64,000 bases of DNA from Brucella sp. 21LCYQ03 (GTDB taxonomy: Bacteria; Pseudomonadota; Alphaproteobacteria; Rhizobiales; Rhizobiaceae): the NCBI RefSeq assembly GCF_023554105.1, contig NZ_JAMJWE010000005.1, positions 124,001 to 188,000 on the forward strand, given 5' to 3'. Position numbers and translations under genes: made by a program. Below the pieces are notes generated by a model, which had not been told where the DNA came from, did no database searches, and saw only the letters and a list, made by a program, of their open reading frames with translations. Shown in pieces: positions 26,212 to 34,558 of the stretch; position 1 is the first letter of the stretch; every line of letters begins with the position of its first letter.

Positions 26212-26335
26212 CTAAAACAAGAACGCCCGCTGCACTGGGAGGAGGAGTGTGCAACGGGCTGATCTGAAAAGCGCGACTGGGAGGAGGAGTGCCGCGCCTT
26301 GTGTTCAGCCTCTGGGAGGAGGAGTGAGACTGAAC
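26212..26335 (-). ncRNA. sRNA with three anti-Shine-Dalgarno hairpin loops (alpha-r14/NfeR1-like)
   Basis: Read on the minus strand, three consecutive hairpins each display the loop sequence CACTCCTCCTCCCAG. The arms are GTTCAGTCT with AGGCTGAAC, GGCGCGG with TCGCGC (shorter), and GCCCGTTGCA with TGCAGCGGGC. G-U pairs and compensatory differences in the arms show that structure, not just sequence, is kept. The last hairpin is followed by GTTCTTGTTTT, a Rho-independent end. A -35 CTTGTA and -10 TATTTT with 18-base spacing put the 5' end at the first base of hairpin one, giving about 122 nt. Triple CUCCUCC loops able to pair with ribosome-binding sites are the hallmark reported for the rhizobial alpha-r14 family (NfeR1). 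Family membership is inferred from structure; no search was possible. Confidence 0.82.
26235..26326 (-). repeat. Three identical 15-base repeats forming the sRNA loops
   Basis: On the plus strand CTGGGAGGAGGAGTG occurs at 26235-26249, 26277-26291 and 26312-26326, spaced 42 and 35 bases. Each copy is the loop plus closing pair of one hairpin of the sRNA. Confidence 0.95.
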
Positions 26336-26341
26336 AATATG

Positions 26342-26371
26342 AAAATAGGTTCGCTGCCACCCAAATACAAG
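26342..26371 (-). promoter_or_regulatory. Promoter of the three-hairpin sRNA
   Basis: On the minus strand CTTGTA (26371-26366), 18 bases, then TATTTT (26347-26342), with the predicted start seven bases on at 26335. Confidence 0.55.
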
Positions 26372-26419
26372 AACTGATACTGCAAAGCTGATATGCATTT
26401 TTGAGTAGCCAAAATAAGA

Positions 26420-26456
26420 AACCGCCCCGCAGCGATTAACGCGCTGGGGCGGTTCT
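26420..26456 (-). terminator. Strong terminator-like hairpin upstream of the sRNA, minus-strand orientation
   Basis: GAACCGCCCCAGCGC pairs with GCAGCGGGGCGGTTTC around a short AT loop, and on the minus strand is followed by TTATTTT. It implies a transcript arriving from above 26460 on the minus strand. No gene is there, so a second small RNA is possible; it would contain CTTGGAGGAGTTGAG just before the hairpin. Confidence 0.6.
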
Positions 26457-26770
26457 CAACTCCTCCAAGTGACGCAGACAATAACGTTGTGTACTCAAAA
26501 AGCAACCCCGTAATATTTGCATCACGATTTCATAAATTACTGAAAATGGTGGAAGGTAACGAACGGCTTCTTGTAGGCTGTTATACCAGTGTGGGCAGTT
26601 ATTGCTGGTTTGTGAAATTTATTTACTAGATTGTAAAAAAATTCAAATGCGCCTGGCCAGCAATGTTAAATAATTAGTCCATTGAATTCTTATCTAATCG
26701 ATTAGCTCCCTCTCCAGTGCGATTCTTGGGCGATCTCCACACAAACACTATCGCCACAAATAATTAAAGT
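26457..26770. other. Non-coding region between terminator hairpin and heme receptor promoter
   Basis: No supported gene. It holds the putative minus-strand RNA that would end at the hairpin 26420-26456 and the upstream part of the heme receptor promoter. AT-rich; no perfect iron-control element of the Irr type was recognised. Confidence 0.4.
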
Positions 26771-26785
26771 TGACTAATAATATCA
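26771..26785 (+). promoter_or_regulatory. Candidate iron-responsive operator before the heme receptor
   Basis: TGACTAATAATATCA fits TGA-N9-TCA, the iron-responsive operator described for RirA control in rhizobia. It overlaps TTGACT, a possible -35, with TATATAG about 16 bases on, 60 bases upstream of the receptor start. The motif is short and AT-rich, so chance is not excluded. Confidence 0.45.
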
Positions 26786-26854
26786 TGATTTATATAGCCC
26801 TCAATTAACATGAGTCTTTTATTCATCTTAATGGCATGACGGTGTAAAGCCAGT

Positions 26855-29017
26855 ATGGGGGTTGTAGTGAAACGGAATTCTGAACGTGTTCGTTACCTGT
26901 TGGATACAACAGTTTTGGCGGGGGTTTTTGGAGCGTGCCTTTTGTTGACGGTGCCAGCTTCTGCGCAAAGTTTAGTGAAACCATCGACTCAACAGAATCA
27001 GCCCGCAAATAAGGTTGAAGCTGAAGCGAAACGTAAAGAGCAGGCCCTTCAGCTTGATACGATCACGATTTCACCGACCATTCAGAATGAAGCGGTTATT
27101 GATGCAATGGCGTCGACGAGTGTTATCACTCAGCGCGACATCGACCGTATACAGGCAACAACTGCGGCTGATTTGTTCAGAGCGACGCCTGGTATCCACG
27201 CGTCTTTGAACGGTGATGATCCTGCAACTTCAATTAATATTCGCGGTCTTCAGGAATATGGCCGTGTCGCGGTAACACTTGATGGTGCCCGCCAGGATTA
27301 TTGGCGTGTTGGTCACGGTTCCGGTTCTTTCTATATCGAACCTGAAATGCTCAAACAGGTCACCATTATTCGTGGGCCAGTTTCCAATGCTTTTGGCTCT
27401 GGTGGCATTGGTGGCTTGGTCGCCTTTGAAACAAAGGATGCAAGTGATTTTCTTCGCGATAGCGAAACTTGGGCGTTGAGCGAAAAGTTGCGTTATGAAA
27501 GCAATGGAAAGGGTTGGATGACCAGCACTCTCGGGGCTTATCGCTTTCATGAAAACTTTGATGTGATCGGAAATCTTAATTATCGAGACAGTGATGCATA
27601 TAAGAATGGTGATGATGATGTGGTCCGGTGGACTGGTGAGCGTGTCGTCAGCGGCTTAGGTAAAATTACAATTCGTCCTGCGGAAGGACATGAGTTGAAA
27701 TTTGGCTATTCCCGGCAAAAGTACAGTGACATCATGACAGGCAGCAGTGGTTCTACTTCCAGTACATTGTCGCGTTATAATGCAGATACAATCGTAAGCA
27801 CATACACCGGAAATTACACTTACAAACCGGAAGATAACCCGTTCTGGAATCTGTCTGTAAACGCCTATTATAGCGATACGGATAATGATCAATATCAGGT
27901 GTGGCCAAAAGCCAATATCGGCAAGACGCGATATTATGACGTGTCTACGGCAGGATTCCGCGCATACAACAGCTCGCGTATCGAAACAGACGCGATGATA
28001 CATACGATCACCTATGGTGTTGATTACTACAAGATGCGTGGTGAATCTGACACTGATAACTTTGGCAATGGTGATCAGCAGGCTTATGGTGGTGTCCTGC
28101 AATGGCAAGGTGACTATCAGCATTGGCTCGAATTGATAGGTGCTCTTCGTTACGATGGCTATCGACTTGATGGAACGACTAAAGCAACGAATTTGCTGGC
28201 ATCTGAAGATGTCAATGTTGATGGAAACCGTGTTTCCCCACGCTTGAGTATTGGCATTACTCCATGGGATGGTGTTCAGTTTTATGGGCTTTATTCACAG
28301 GGTTATCGTGTACCACACATGCAGGACATGTTCCGCCAGAATGGTGCGCATGGCGCAACTGGCTACGAACCTAATCTGGGTTTGCGTCCTGAGGTGGCAA
28401 CTTCATATGAGGTGGGTGTCAATTTAAGACAGGATGGCGTTTTCGATGCTGGTGATCAGATACGCGCTAAGCTCAATTTGTTTCACACTGATGTTAAAGA
28501 CTACATCGAAACAGTCGCAGTTTTAAGGGCGCCGAGGGTAACGATAACGACTTCTGAAAATGTTGGCACCGCACGATTGCAGGGTGTCGAGTTTGAAGGC
28601 ACATACGACAACTGGTGGGGGTACGTAAACCTCGCTGCGTCTTATACAGATGCTGAGATGAAAGATGGCATTTATAAAGGCGATAGTCTGAGCAATACGC
28701 CGTTGAATAATTTCAGTACCACGCTGGGATTGAAGGCTTTCGAAGAAAAGTTAATTTATGGCGTGGAGTATGAAAGCATTGGTAAGGTTAATCGTGCACT
28801 TACGACAGGTGGTGTTAAAGTATATCCACGTGTTGATCTGGTAAATGTATTTGCGAACTGGCATGTGAATGATAACTTTAAGCTCGATTTTGGGGTCGAT
28901 AACCTCTTCAATAAAGCTTATACGGATGCACAGACCGGTTGGGCTACGAGCACGGATATTGATCAGGCCAAGGGAAGAACCTTTAAGATCGCTATCACTG
29001 GTCGCATCGGCGGCTGA
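26855..29017 (+). CDS. bhuA: TonB-dependent heme receptor (BhuA-like)
   Basis: A 720-residue outer-membrane heme/hemoglobin receptor. After a signal peptide ending VPASAQS comes a TonB-box-like start (LDTITISPT), a plug domain (SVITQRDIDRIQATTAADLFRATPG, then INIRGLQEYGRVAVTLDGAR and ITIIRGP-like VTIIRGPVSNAFGSGGIGG) and a 22-strand barrel. YRVPHMQDMF and the EPNLGLRPE segment correspond to the FRAP and NPNL motifs of heme receptors, and the last residues KGRTFKIAITGRIGG have the usual aromatic/hydrophobic barrel end. The start may be ATG 26855 or GTG 26867; the latter follows GGGGG more properly. In Brucella, BhuA is the heme receptor under iron control. A siderophore-interacting protein follows. 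Confidence 0.87.
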   Translation: MGVVVKRNSERVRYLLDTTVLAGVFGACLLLTVPASAQSLVKPSTQQNQPANKVEAEAKRKEQALQLDTITISPTIQNEAVIDAMASTSVITQRDIDRIQATTAADLFRATPGIHASLNGDDPATSINIRGLQEYGRVAVTLDGARQDYWRVGHGSGSFYIEPEMLKQVTIIRGPVSNAFGSGGIGGLVAFETKDASDFLRDSETWALSEKLRYESNGKGWMTSTLGAYRFHENFDVIGNLNYRDSDAYKNGDDDVVRWTGERVVSGLGKITIRPAEGHELKFGYSRQKYSDIMTGSSGSTSSTLSRYNADTIVSTYTGNYTYKPEDNPFWNLSVNAYYSDTDNDQYQVWPKANIGKTRYYDVSTAGFRAYNSSRIETDAMIHTITYGVDYYKMRGESDTDNFGNGDQQAYGGVLQWQGDYQHWLELIGALRYDGYRLDGTTKATNLLASEDVNVDGNRVSPRLSIGITPWDGVQFYGLYSQGYRVPHMQDMFRQNGAHGATGYEPNLGLRPEVATSYEVGVNLRQDGVFDAGDQIRAKLNLFHTDVKDYIETVAVLRAPRVTITTSENVGTARLQGVEFEGTYDNWWGYVNLAASYTDAEMKDGIYKGDSLSNTPLNNFSTTLGLKAFEEKLIYGVEYESIGKVNRALTTGGVKVYPRVDLVNVFANWHVNDNFKLDFGVDNLFNKAYTDAQTGWATSTDIDQAKGRTFKIAITGRIGG

Positions 29018-29068
29018 TATTCGAGAATGAAGGCAGAAATGCCTTCACATTTTCACATAAAGAACTGA

Positions 29069-30178
29069 TTGAGAAAGCCTGTGTCTAAGCCATCTCCTAA
29101 GTTTTCCCGCGCATTGCTAAGTCATGCAAACATTCCGCTGCAAAATGGCGGCGTTTATTTGCCCAATATTGTAGATAGACTGAATTCATACCATGCTGAG
29201 TATGACACGATTGATGAAAGCCATGTGTTTGATTTTTCCTTTGGCCGCATCGAGATTGATAACAAAATACATGGTTATCGCGTGGCATTGCATGCCGATG
29301 ACGATACTGGATTGCACCGTCTGAAAGATCTTGCGGCGGTTGCTATTAAACTTTACACGAAAGAAGAAGCTCCTGAGATCATTTGGCAGGGGGACAGGGC
29401 GGGAGAGCAGGTGCTTCCGCAGTTTCGACTTATGCGGGTTGTTGCTTCTAGTTTTATTACGCCCCATATGCTTCGATTGCGCCTGACGGGGGAAGACCTT
29501 AAGCGTTTTGCGCTATTTGGGGCTATGCATATACGGCTGCTGCTGCCGACAGACGCTGTGCCTCAACCTATTTGGCCGATAATGGGAGCAAACGGTCTTC
29601 CGTTTTGGCCCGATGAAGGTCGCAAGCCCGCATCGCGTGCTTACACAGTCCGCAACCTTGACATTGATGCTGGTTGGCTGGAGATCGATTTCTACCTCCA
29701 TGAAGTTGAGGGACTAGCCGCTAAGTGGGCAGTAAATGCCAGATCAGGCGATTTGGTCGGTTTAATGGGGCCGGTTGGTAGGCCGCTTCGTCATGCGAAG
29801 TGCTATCTTATGGGCGCTGATGCAACAGGCCTGCCAGCAATTGGGCGGATGCTTGAAGAGTTTTCGGCCGATGTCACTGGTCGCGTTGTTATTGCTGTCG
29901 ATACTAAGGAAGATGTCCAGCAACTCGTTCATCCGGAGGGTATTTCTGTCGAGTGGATTATCGACGCTGATCAGAAACGCGCTGGTGAAACATTGACTCA
30001 GATTTTATGCGAGGCAGAGTGGCCCGAAGGGCCTGATAGTTTTGGGTGGTTTGCAGGCGAAGCTGATCAGGCAAAAGTTATACGCCAGCACTGGCGGCAA
30101 ACCCTCGGTAAAAGTAGAGAAGTGACGCTTGTCGCCGGCTATTGGCACAAAGATGCTGTTGGCTTCATGGCTGGTTAA
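29069..30178 (+). CDS. Siderophore-interacting protein with N-terminal DUF2218 domain
   Basis: A two-domain protein of about 369 residues. Residues about 15-105 resemble DUF2218 (IVDRLNSYHAEYDTID, FGRIEIDNKIHGYRVALHADDDTGLHRLKDL). Residues about 110-369 are a siderophore-interacting FAD reductase: RVVASSFITPHMLRLRLTG, then SRAYTVRNLDIDAGWLEIDFYLH (FAD-binding RxYTxR), LMGPVGRPL, YLMGADATGLPAIGRML and the C-terminal GYWHKDAVGFMAG. Such enzymes reduce ferric siderophores in the cytoplasm to release iron. First codon TTG at 29069, or GTG at 29081. It follows the heme receptor by 51 bases with no terminator, so the two are probably coexpressed under iron limitation. Confidence 0.85.
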   Translation: MRKPVSKPSPKFSRALLSHANIPLQNGGVYLPNIVDRLNSYHAEYDTIDESHVFDFSFGRIEIDNKIHGYRVALHADDDTGLHRLKDLAAVAIKLYTKEEAPEIIWQGDRAGEQVLPQFRLMRVVASSFITPHMLRLRLTGEDLKRFALFGAMHIRLLLPTDAVPQPIWPIMGANGLPFWPDEGRKPASRAYTVRNLDIDAGWLEIDFYLHEVEGLAAKWAVNARSGDLVGLMGPVGRPLRHAKCYLMGADATGLPAIGRMLEEFSADVTGRVVIAVDTKEDVQQLVHPEGISVEWIIDADQKRAGETLTQILCEAEWPEGPDSFGWFAGEADQAKVIRQHWRQTLGKSREVTLVAGYWHKDAVGFMAG

Positions 30179-30301
30179 GCAGCAATAATCGAATTTTTAT
30201 TAAGCGCTGATTTTGTCTCGCTGAATCAGCGCTTAATGCTTTTTATATGATTGGTGGTCAAAGCACCTTACCAACTTTTGTTTTTGATCGTATTGTAGAA
30301 A

Positions 30302-30541
30302 CTAGGCTTGCATCAGAGCCTGTTCAATAGCGTCTTTCAAAACAAGGCGTTGTTTTCGAAGGTTTGTTTCCTCTTCCTGACTGACAGGCGATATCTTCGT
30401 TTCCGCACGGTGAATCTGGTCGTTGACCGCGTCGTATTCCTCCAGAATGCGCGCGAAACGGGGGTCCGCGGCCTTAAGGGCGTGAATGGCAACCAGTTGC
30501 CCTGGAAACTCTTCACCAAGAGTATGCGGTGTATTGGACAT
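30302..30541 (-). CDS. DUF465 (YdcH-type) small protein
   Basis: A 79-residue helical protein containing the DUF465 pattern: FPGQLVAIHALKAADPRFARILEEYDAVNDQIHRAET, then EETNLRKQRLVLKDAIEQALMQA. ATG 30541 follows AAAGGAAG; the longer frame from 30589 lacks a better site. Function of the family is unknown, though coiled-coil formation is likely. It is divergent from the 52-residue protein gene at 30739. Confidence 0.85.
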   Translation of the reverse strand: MSNTPHTLGEEFPGQLVAIHALKAADPRFARILEEYDAVNDQIHRAETKISPVSQEEETNLRKQRLVLKDAIEQALMQA

Positions 30542-30738
30542 AGTCTTCTCCTTCCTTTGATAAACATAGTTTGTCAGTTGAAAGCGCAACTCTCATTGAT
30601 CCCAATCAATAGTGTAAGTATCAGAATATGCACACCGTGCATGGCACTTATGCAAAGTGATGCCTTCAAATAGAAGTTGCATAGCACCATCTAAGAATTG
30701 CGGACTAATTCAATAATGTGTCCGCGATGGAGATGAAA

Positions 30739-30897
30739 ATGTTTGCCCGTTTGAATAATCGTTTCGGTCGTGCATTTGCGCAATTTGGTAGTGCCGTGCG
30801 CGCTTCTGCTGCGCTGCGAGTTGGCCATCAGCCGATGGCAAAAGACCTTGAGACACTTGGTATCGACGCCGCTCAGTTTCGCAAGATTCATGAGTAA
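30739..30897 (+). CDS. Small basic conserved-looking protein, 52 residues
   Basis: Start ATG 30739 is set by GGAG at 30729-30732; in-frame ATGs at 30727 and 30733 have no site. The sequence MFARLNNRFGRAFAQFGSAV is amphipathic and basic and is followed by GHQPMAKDLETLGIDAAQFRKI, reminiscent of short DUF1127-like proteins although the match is not secure. It is closed by a strong terminator two bases after the stop, which supports a real monocistronic gene. Function unknown. Confidence 0.65.
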   Translation: MFARLNNRFGRAFAQFGSAVRASAALRVGHQPMAKDLETLGIDAAQFRKIHE

Positions 30898-30898
30898 A

Positions 30899-30926
30899 TT
30901 AAAGCCCCGTTTTCCCGGGGCTTTTT
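30899..30926 (+). terminator. Terminator after the 52-residue protein gene
   Basis: AAAGCCCCG and CGGGGCTTTTT form a GC-rich stem with a TTTTCC loop and trailing T run. It also lies just past the tctA stop on the other strand and may serve both directions. Confidence 0.88.
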
Positions 30927-30930
30927 GGTA

Positions 30931-32475
30931 TTAATCTTCGTCCGTTGCCATCTGTTTAAGCATATCGCCTTTGCCGCGGCTGCGCATGATCATCGGCACC
31001 ACGACTGCGGCGATAGCCAAAGTAATAAGTGTGATCGATACCCAAGAACTGACCAGCGTCATTGGATTGCCCTGGCTGATCTGAAGTGCCTGTCGCAGGC
31101 TTTTTTCGGCCATTGGCCCAAGGATTAGCCCGACAACAACGGGCGCGATTGGGTATGAGAAGCGGCGAAGCACATAGCCGAGCAATCCGAAGGCTAACAG
31201 TAAGCCCAGCTCGAACGACACTGGCAGACCGAATAACATCGACGTTGATGCATTTGCGCCAATTGTTCCAAGCGTTGCGAACACCAGAATGCCTGCATAG
31301 AGCCAGTGGCGCGGGATCGTCAGCATCTTAACCCATAGGCCGATCAAAGGCAGGTTAAGAACCAGCAGCATCAAATTGGCAACCAGAAGACTGGCAACAA
31401 GTCCCCATACTAAAGATGCATTGGTTACAAACAGCAATGGCCCCGGCTGTAATCCGAACTGCTGAAAGCCTGCAAGCATAATTGCAGCAGTTGCAGTGGT
31501 TGGAAGGCCGAGCGTGAGCAGCGGTACAAGCGTGCCTGCTGCGGATGCGTTATTGGCTGCTTCCGGGCCTGCGACGCCTTCAATGGCACCTTTGCCGAAC
31601 TCTTCAGGATGTTTGGAAAACTGCCGCTCTGCTGAATAGGAGAGAAAACTTGAGACGTCCGCGCCACCCGCAGGCATCGCTCCAATCGGAAAGCCGATAG
31701 CCGTGCCGCGCAGCCAAGGCATCCACGAACGCTTCCAATCGTTTTTGGTCATCCAGACAGAGCCTTTGACGGCGATGACTTCATCGTCAGGGCTGAGCTT
31801 CTTGGAAACCACCGCCAGCGTTTCACCGATTGCAAATAGTGCAACTGCAAGCGTGGTCACATTTATGCCGTCGAGCAGGTTCGGTGTGCCCATCACGAGA
31901 CGCGCTTGTCCGGTCAGTTGATCAATACCGATAAGGCCAAGCGTCAGGCCGATGAAAAGCGAGGTGAGGCCGCGCAATGTGGAATCGCCAAATGCCGCCG
32001 ATACGGTCATAAAGGCGAGTAGCATCAGCGCGAAATATTCGGACGGCCCGAAGGAGAGGGCGAATTTTACTACCCAAGGGGCCACAAAAGCGAGGGCGAG
32101 TGTCGCAATCAGGCCTGCGATAAACGAGCCGATTGCAGCGGTTGCAAGTGCTGGTCCGCCGCGCCCGGCTCGCGCCATTTTATTGCCCTCCAATGCCGTG
32201 ACGATTGAGGCACTTTCCCCGGGCGTATTGAGCAGGATCGAGGTGGTTGAGCCGCCATACATGCCGCCATAGTAAATACCGGCAAACATGATGAGCGAAC
32301 CAGCGGGATCGAGCTTGTAGGTGACAGGTAAAAGCAGCGCTACAGTGAGCGCGGGGCCGATGCCCGGAAGCACACCGACGGCGGTGCCAAGCGTGACGCC
32401 AATTAGCGCATAGATTAGATTGGCGGGTTCAAGCGCTACCAGAAGACCGCTTGCGAGAAGGCTGACTGTATCCAT
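30931..32475 (-). CDS. tctA: Tripartite tricarboxylate transporter large membrane subunit TctA
   Basis: A 514-residue protein with about 12 membrane segments. The glycine-rich signature [17 protein letters not shown] and [21 protein letters not shown] near the N-terminus, and [21 protein letters not shown] with [30 protein letters not shown] in the second half, are the two family repeats. With TctB and TctC it imports citrate or related carboxylates by secondary transport. The gene is last in a tctC-tctB-tctA unit; no two-component regulator is adjacent. Confidence 0.95.
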   Translation of the reverse strand: MDTVSLLASGLLVALEPANLIYALIGVTLGTAVGVLPGIGPALTVALLLPVTYKLDPAGSLIMFAGIYYGGMYGGSTTSILLNTPGESASIVTALEGNKMARAGRGGPALATAAIGSFIAGLIATLALAFVAPWVVKFALSFGPSEYFALMLLAFMTVSAAFGDSTLRGLTSLFIGLTLGLIGIDQLTGQARLVMGTPNLLDGINVTTLAVALFAIGETLAVVSKKLSPDDEVIAVKGSVWMTKNDWKRSWMPWLRGTAIGFPIGAMPAGGADVSSFLSYSAERQFSKHPEEFGKGAIEGVAGPEAANNASAAGTLVPLLTLGLPTTATAAIMLAGFQQFGLQPGPLLFVTNASLVWGLVASLLVANLMLLVLNLPLIGLWVKMLTIPRHWLYAGILVFATLGTIGANASTSMLFGLPVSFELGLLLAFGLLGYVLRRFSYPIAPVVVGLILGPMAEKSLRQALQISQGNPMTLVSSWVSITLITLAIAAVVVPMIMRSRGKGDMLKQMATDED

Positions 32476-32486
32476 ATACTTTCGCC

Positions 32487-32984
32487 TTAAACAAAGTGTT
32501 CAAGCCAGCCCGATGGTAGGGAAAGCTGAAGGCCGCGTGCAAAAATGAACCAGATTATGAATGCGAAGATGATGCCGACAGGTAGGCTTATCCAGAATTT
32601 GCGATAACCAAATCCGCGAGCCGTTGCCGCAAAGAGCAATCCCGTCGCAATGGAAAAGCCAAGGGTTTTCATCGTCAGCATCTGGATTACCAGTCCGCCG
32701 ACGATCCACGCCATGGGCGCTATTTCCTGATGTTCACGCTCTGGGAACTCGCGCTTAAACGCACTGATTACCGTCCAAATTGACAGAATAAACAGTCCAG
32801 CAGCGATAATGTAGGGAACAGTCTTCGGTCCGACGGGCGAGTATGAGAGTACGTTGTTGCCATAGGCAGTTGACCACGCGATGGCTACAGCAACCGCGCC
32901 TAGAATAAAAGCTATGACAAGAGCTGCGTAGTCAGGCGCCGTTCCAGTGGAACGGCGCTGTCTCTCTTTTTCAGTGACTGTCAT
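32487..32984 (-). CDS. tctB: Tripartite tricarboxylate transporter small membrane subunit TctB
   Basis: A 165-residue protein with four hydrophobic segments, matching TctB in length and in the central pattern [24 protein letters not shown]. The start overlaps the tctC stop by four bases (ATGA), so the two are translationally coupled; the tctA start follows 11 bases after its stop. Confidence 0.9.
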   Translation of the reverse strand: MTVTEKERQRRSTGTAPDYAALVIAFILGAVAVAIAWSTAYGNNVLSYSPVGPKTVPYIIAAGLFILSIWTVISAFKREFPEREHQEIAPMAWIVGGLVIQMLTMKTLGFSIATGLLFAATARGFGYRKFWISLPVGIIFAFIIWFIFARGLQLSLPSGWLEHFV

Positions 32985-33931
32985 TTTACGAGGCCAATAT
33001 CCTTGAGGATGGTTCCCGTTGCGGTGACGTCTTTCTTAAGCTGATCCTTGAAGGCATCGCCCGCAAGATAAGTGTCTGCCCAGCCCTTATCTTTCAGTGC
33101 TTTCTGCCAGGATTCAGACTTCACCATCTTTTCAACGTCGGCATTGATTGCCGCTTCTTGTTCTGCAGTAATGTCCGGCGCTGCACCCACCATGCGCCAG
33201 TTCTGGATTGAAACATCGACGCCACCTTCCTTGAAGGTTGGTGAATCTATGCCTTCAATACGCTCATCGCTGGAAATACCGATGATGCGCAGCGTGCCAG
33301 CCTTAATCTGCGGATCAAACTCACCATAGCCGGAAATGCCGACCGTCACCTGATTGCCAAGGATTGCGGCGAGGGCTTCACCGCCCCCGGAAAATGCGAT
33401 GTAGTTCACTTTTGTAGGATCAACGCCTACGGCTTTGGCAAAAAGCCCCGCCGTTATGTGGTCCGTACCACCAGCCGAACCGCCGCCCCATGAGACCGAG
33501 CCGGGATCTGCTTTCAGCTTTGTGACCAGATCGCCTAGGTTCTGAATGTCGGAAGATGCTGGAACAACGATGGCTTCATATTCGCCGGTCAAGCGCGCAA
33601 TCGGCGTAATAGCATCAAGATTAACAGGGGAATTGTTGGTCAAGATCGCGCCGACCATAACGTATCCGCCCACAATAAGCTGGCTTGGATCACCCTTGTT
33701 TTGATTGACGAACTGCGCAAGCCCAATCGTACCACCAGCACCGGGAACATTGATAACCTGAACGCTGTCGGAAATCTTCTCGTCCTGCAACACGCTCTGC
33801 ATGGTGCGTGCCGTCTGATCCCAGCCGCCGCCCGGTGCTGCAGGTGCCAAAACCTTATAGTCTTCAGCCGATGCTGCACTGGCGATTGCAAGCGCTGCCA
33901 CCGACGAAATGGCCAAAATCCATTTACGCAT
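32981..33931 (-). CDS. tctC: Tripartite tricarboxylate transporter periplasmic binding protein TctC
   Basis: A 316-residue binding protein of the TctC/BugT group. ATG 33931 follows GGGAGG and opens a signal peptide (RKWILAISSVAALAIASAASA-E); the longer frame from 34012 has no such site. LAPAAPGGGWDQTARTMQ, NVPGAGGTIGLAQFVNQNKG and SWGGGSAGGTDHITAGLFAKAVGVDPTKVNYIAFSGGGEALAAILG are typical. TctC members bind citrate and many other carboxylates, so the substrate is open. Confidence 0.92.
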   Translation of the reverse strand: MRKWILAISSVAALAIASAASAEDYKVLAPAAPGGGWDQTARTMQSVLQDEKISDSVQVINVPGAGGTIGLAQFVNQNKGDPSQLIVGGYVMVGAILTNNSPVNLDAITPIARLTGEYEAIVVPASSDIQNLGDLVTKLKADPGSVSWGGGSAGGTDHITAGLFAKAVGVDPTKVNYIAFSGGGEALAAILGNQVTVGISGYGEFDPQIKAGTLRIIGISSDERIEGIDSPTFKEGGVDVSIQNWRMVGAAPDITAEQEAAINADVEKMVKSESWQKALKDKGWADTYLAGDAFKDQLKKDVTATGTILKDIGLVK

Positions 33932-34182
33932 AAATCCTCCCAGAATGCACTTTGCGTGCATTGCGCTGCTATCTTGTCGATAGCCCTCCTCAAAAACCTT
34001 CACCTCTCCCAAGGTGAAGACTCTTAATCTGGAGGTTACAACAGGGATTTACAATACGCCAGCAGGTGACTGTTTAAGAGCCGGTTCATTAGCATAAAGT
34101 CTAAGCAATTTTTTATCGATGATTTAGTGGCTCCAGTTGCTTGACCTGGCGTAGACCAGAACGTAATAGAGTTACGACGGTT

Positions 34183-34380
34183 CCCCGACCGAGAGCGAAG
34201 GGGATTAATAGGGAACACGGTGAGGACGACCCAAAAGGGACCAAGACCGTGGCTGCCCCCGCAACTGTAAGCGGATTGCCGTTCATCCCTGTGACGCCCA
34301 AAAGGCGTCATGCCACTGAGTTTAACTCGGGAAGGCAGATGAACAGCGAACATTCGTGAGCCAGGAGACCTGCCGTCTAA
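34183..34380 (+). ncRNA. Cobalamin riboswitch
   Basis: The conserved core is present in order: GGGAACACGGTGAGGACGACC, then GACCGTGGCTGCCCCCGCAACTGTAAGCGG (B12-box side), CCACTG, CGGGAAGGC and GTGAGCCAGGAGACCTGCCGTC; the outer stem is formed by GACGG and CCGTC. A CGGGC-TGCCCG hairpin follows at 34397-34412, directly before the GGAG of a short leader ORF, so the switch probably acts on translation initiation. It precedes an ABC importer, which it should repress when adenosylcobalamin is plentiful. Confidence 0.95.
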
Positions 34381-34426
34381 CGTAGTCCATTGTCACGGGC
34401 GGGGATGCCCGGTGCAGGAGTTGGTT

Positions 34427-34525
34427 ATGACAGCTTTTAACGTCGCAAGACGTCGCTTCCCTTTGTCATTCATATCCCCGGATATGTCCGTTCTCTATAC
34501 GCGCCGGATCACGTCCGCCGTTTGA
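34427..34525 (+). CDS. 32-residue leader ORF between the riboswitch and the transporter
   Basis: ATG 34427 is preceded by GGAG with 6-base spacing, the best ribosome-binding site in the leader, while the binding-protein gene 34 bases after its stop has only GGGG. The peptide begins MTAFNVARRRFPLSF and ends YTRRITSAV; it is basic, without clear hydrophobic span or codon run. Its position, directly behind the riboswitch hairpin, suggests that translation of this ORF, rather than of the transporter gene itself, is the controlled step and is coupled to the downstream gene. This is inference; a protein function is not proposed. Confidence 0.55.
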   Translation: MTAFNVARRRFPLSFISPDMSVLYTRRITSAV

Positions 34526-34558
34526 TACGGCTTTTCTCACATCATTTCGGGGATTCAA

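Noticed and set aside
26235-26326. CRISPR-like array from the three 15-base repeats
   Set aside because: Copies are too short and few, spacers are stem arms complementary to each other, and no cas genes are present; hairpin loops of an sRNA explain them.
26601-26770. Irr-type iron control element before the heme receptor
   Set aside because: Several AT-rich partial palindromes exist but none matches TTTAGAA-type inverted repeats well; only the TGA-N9-TCA element was kept, at low confidence.
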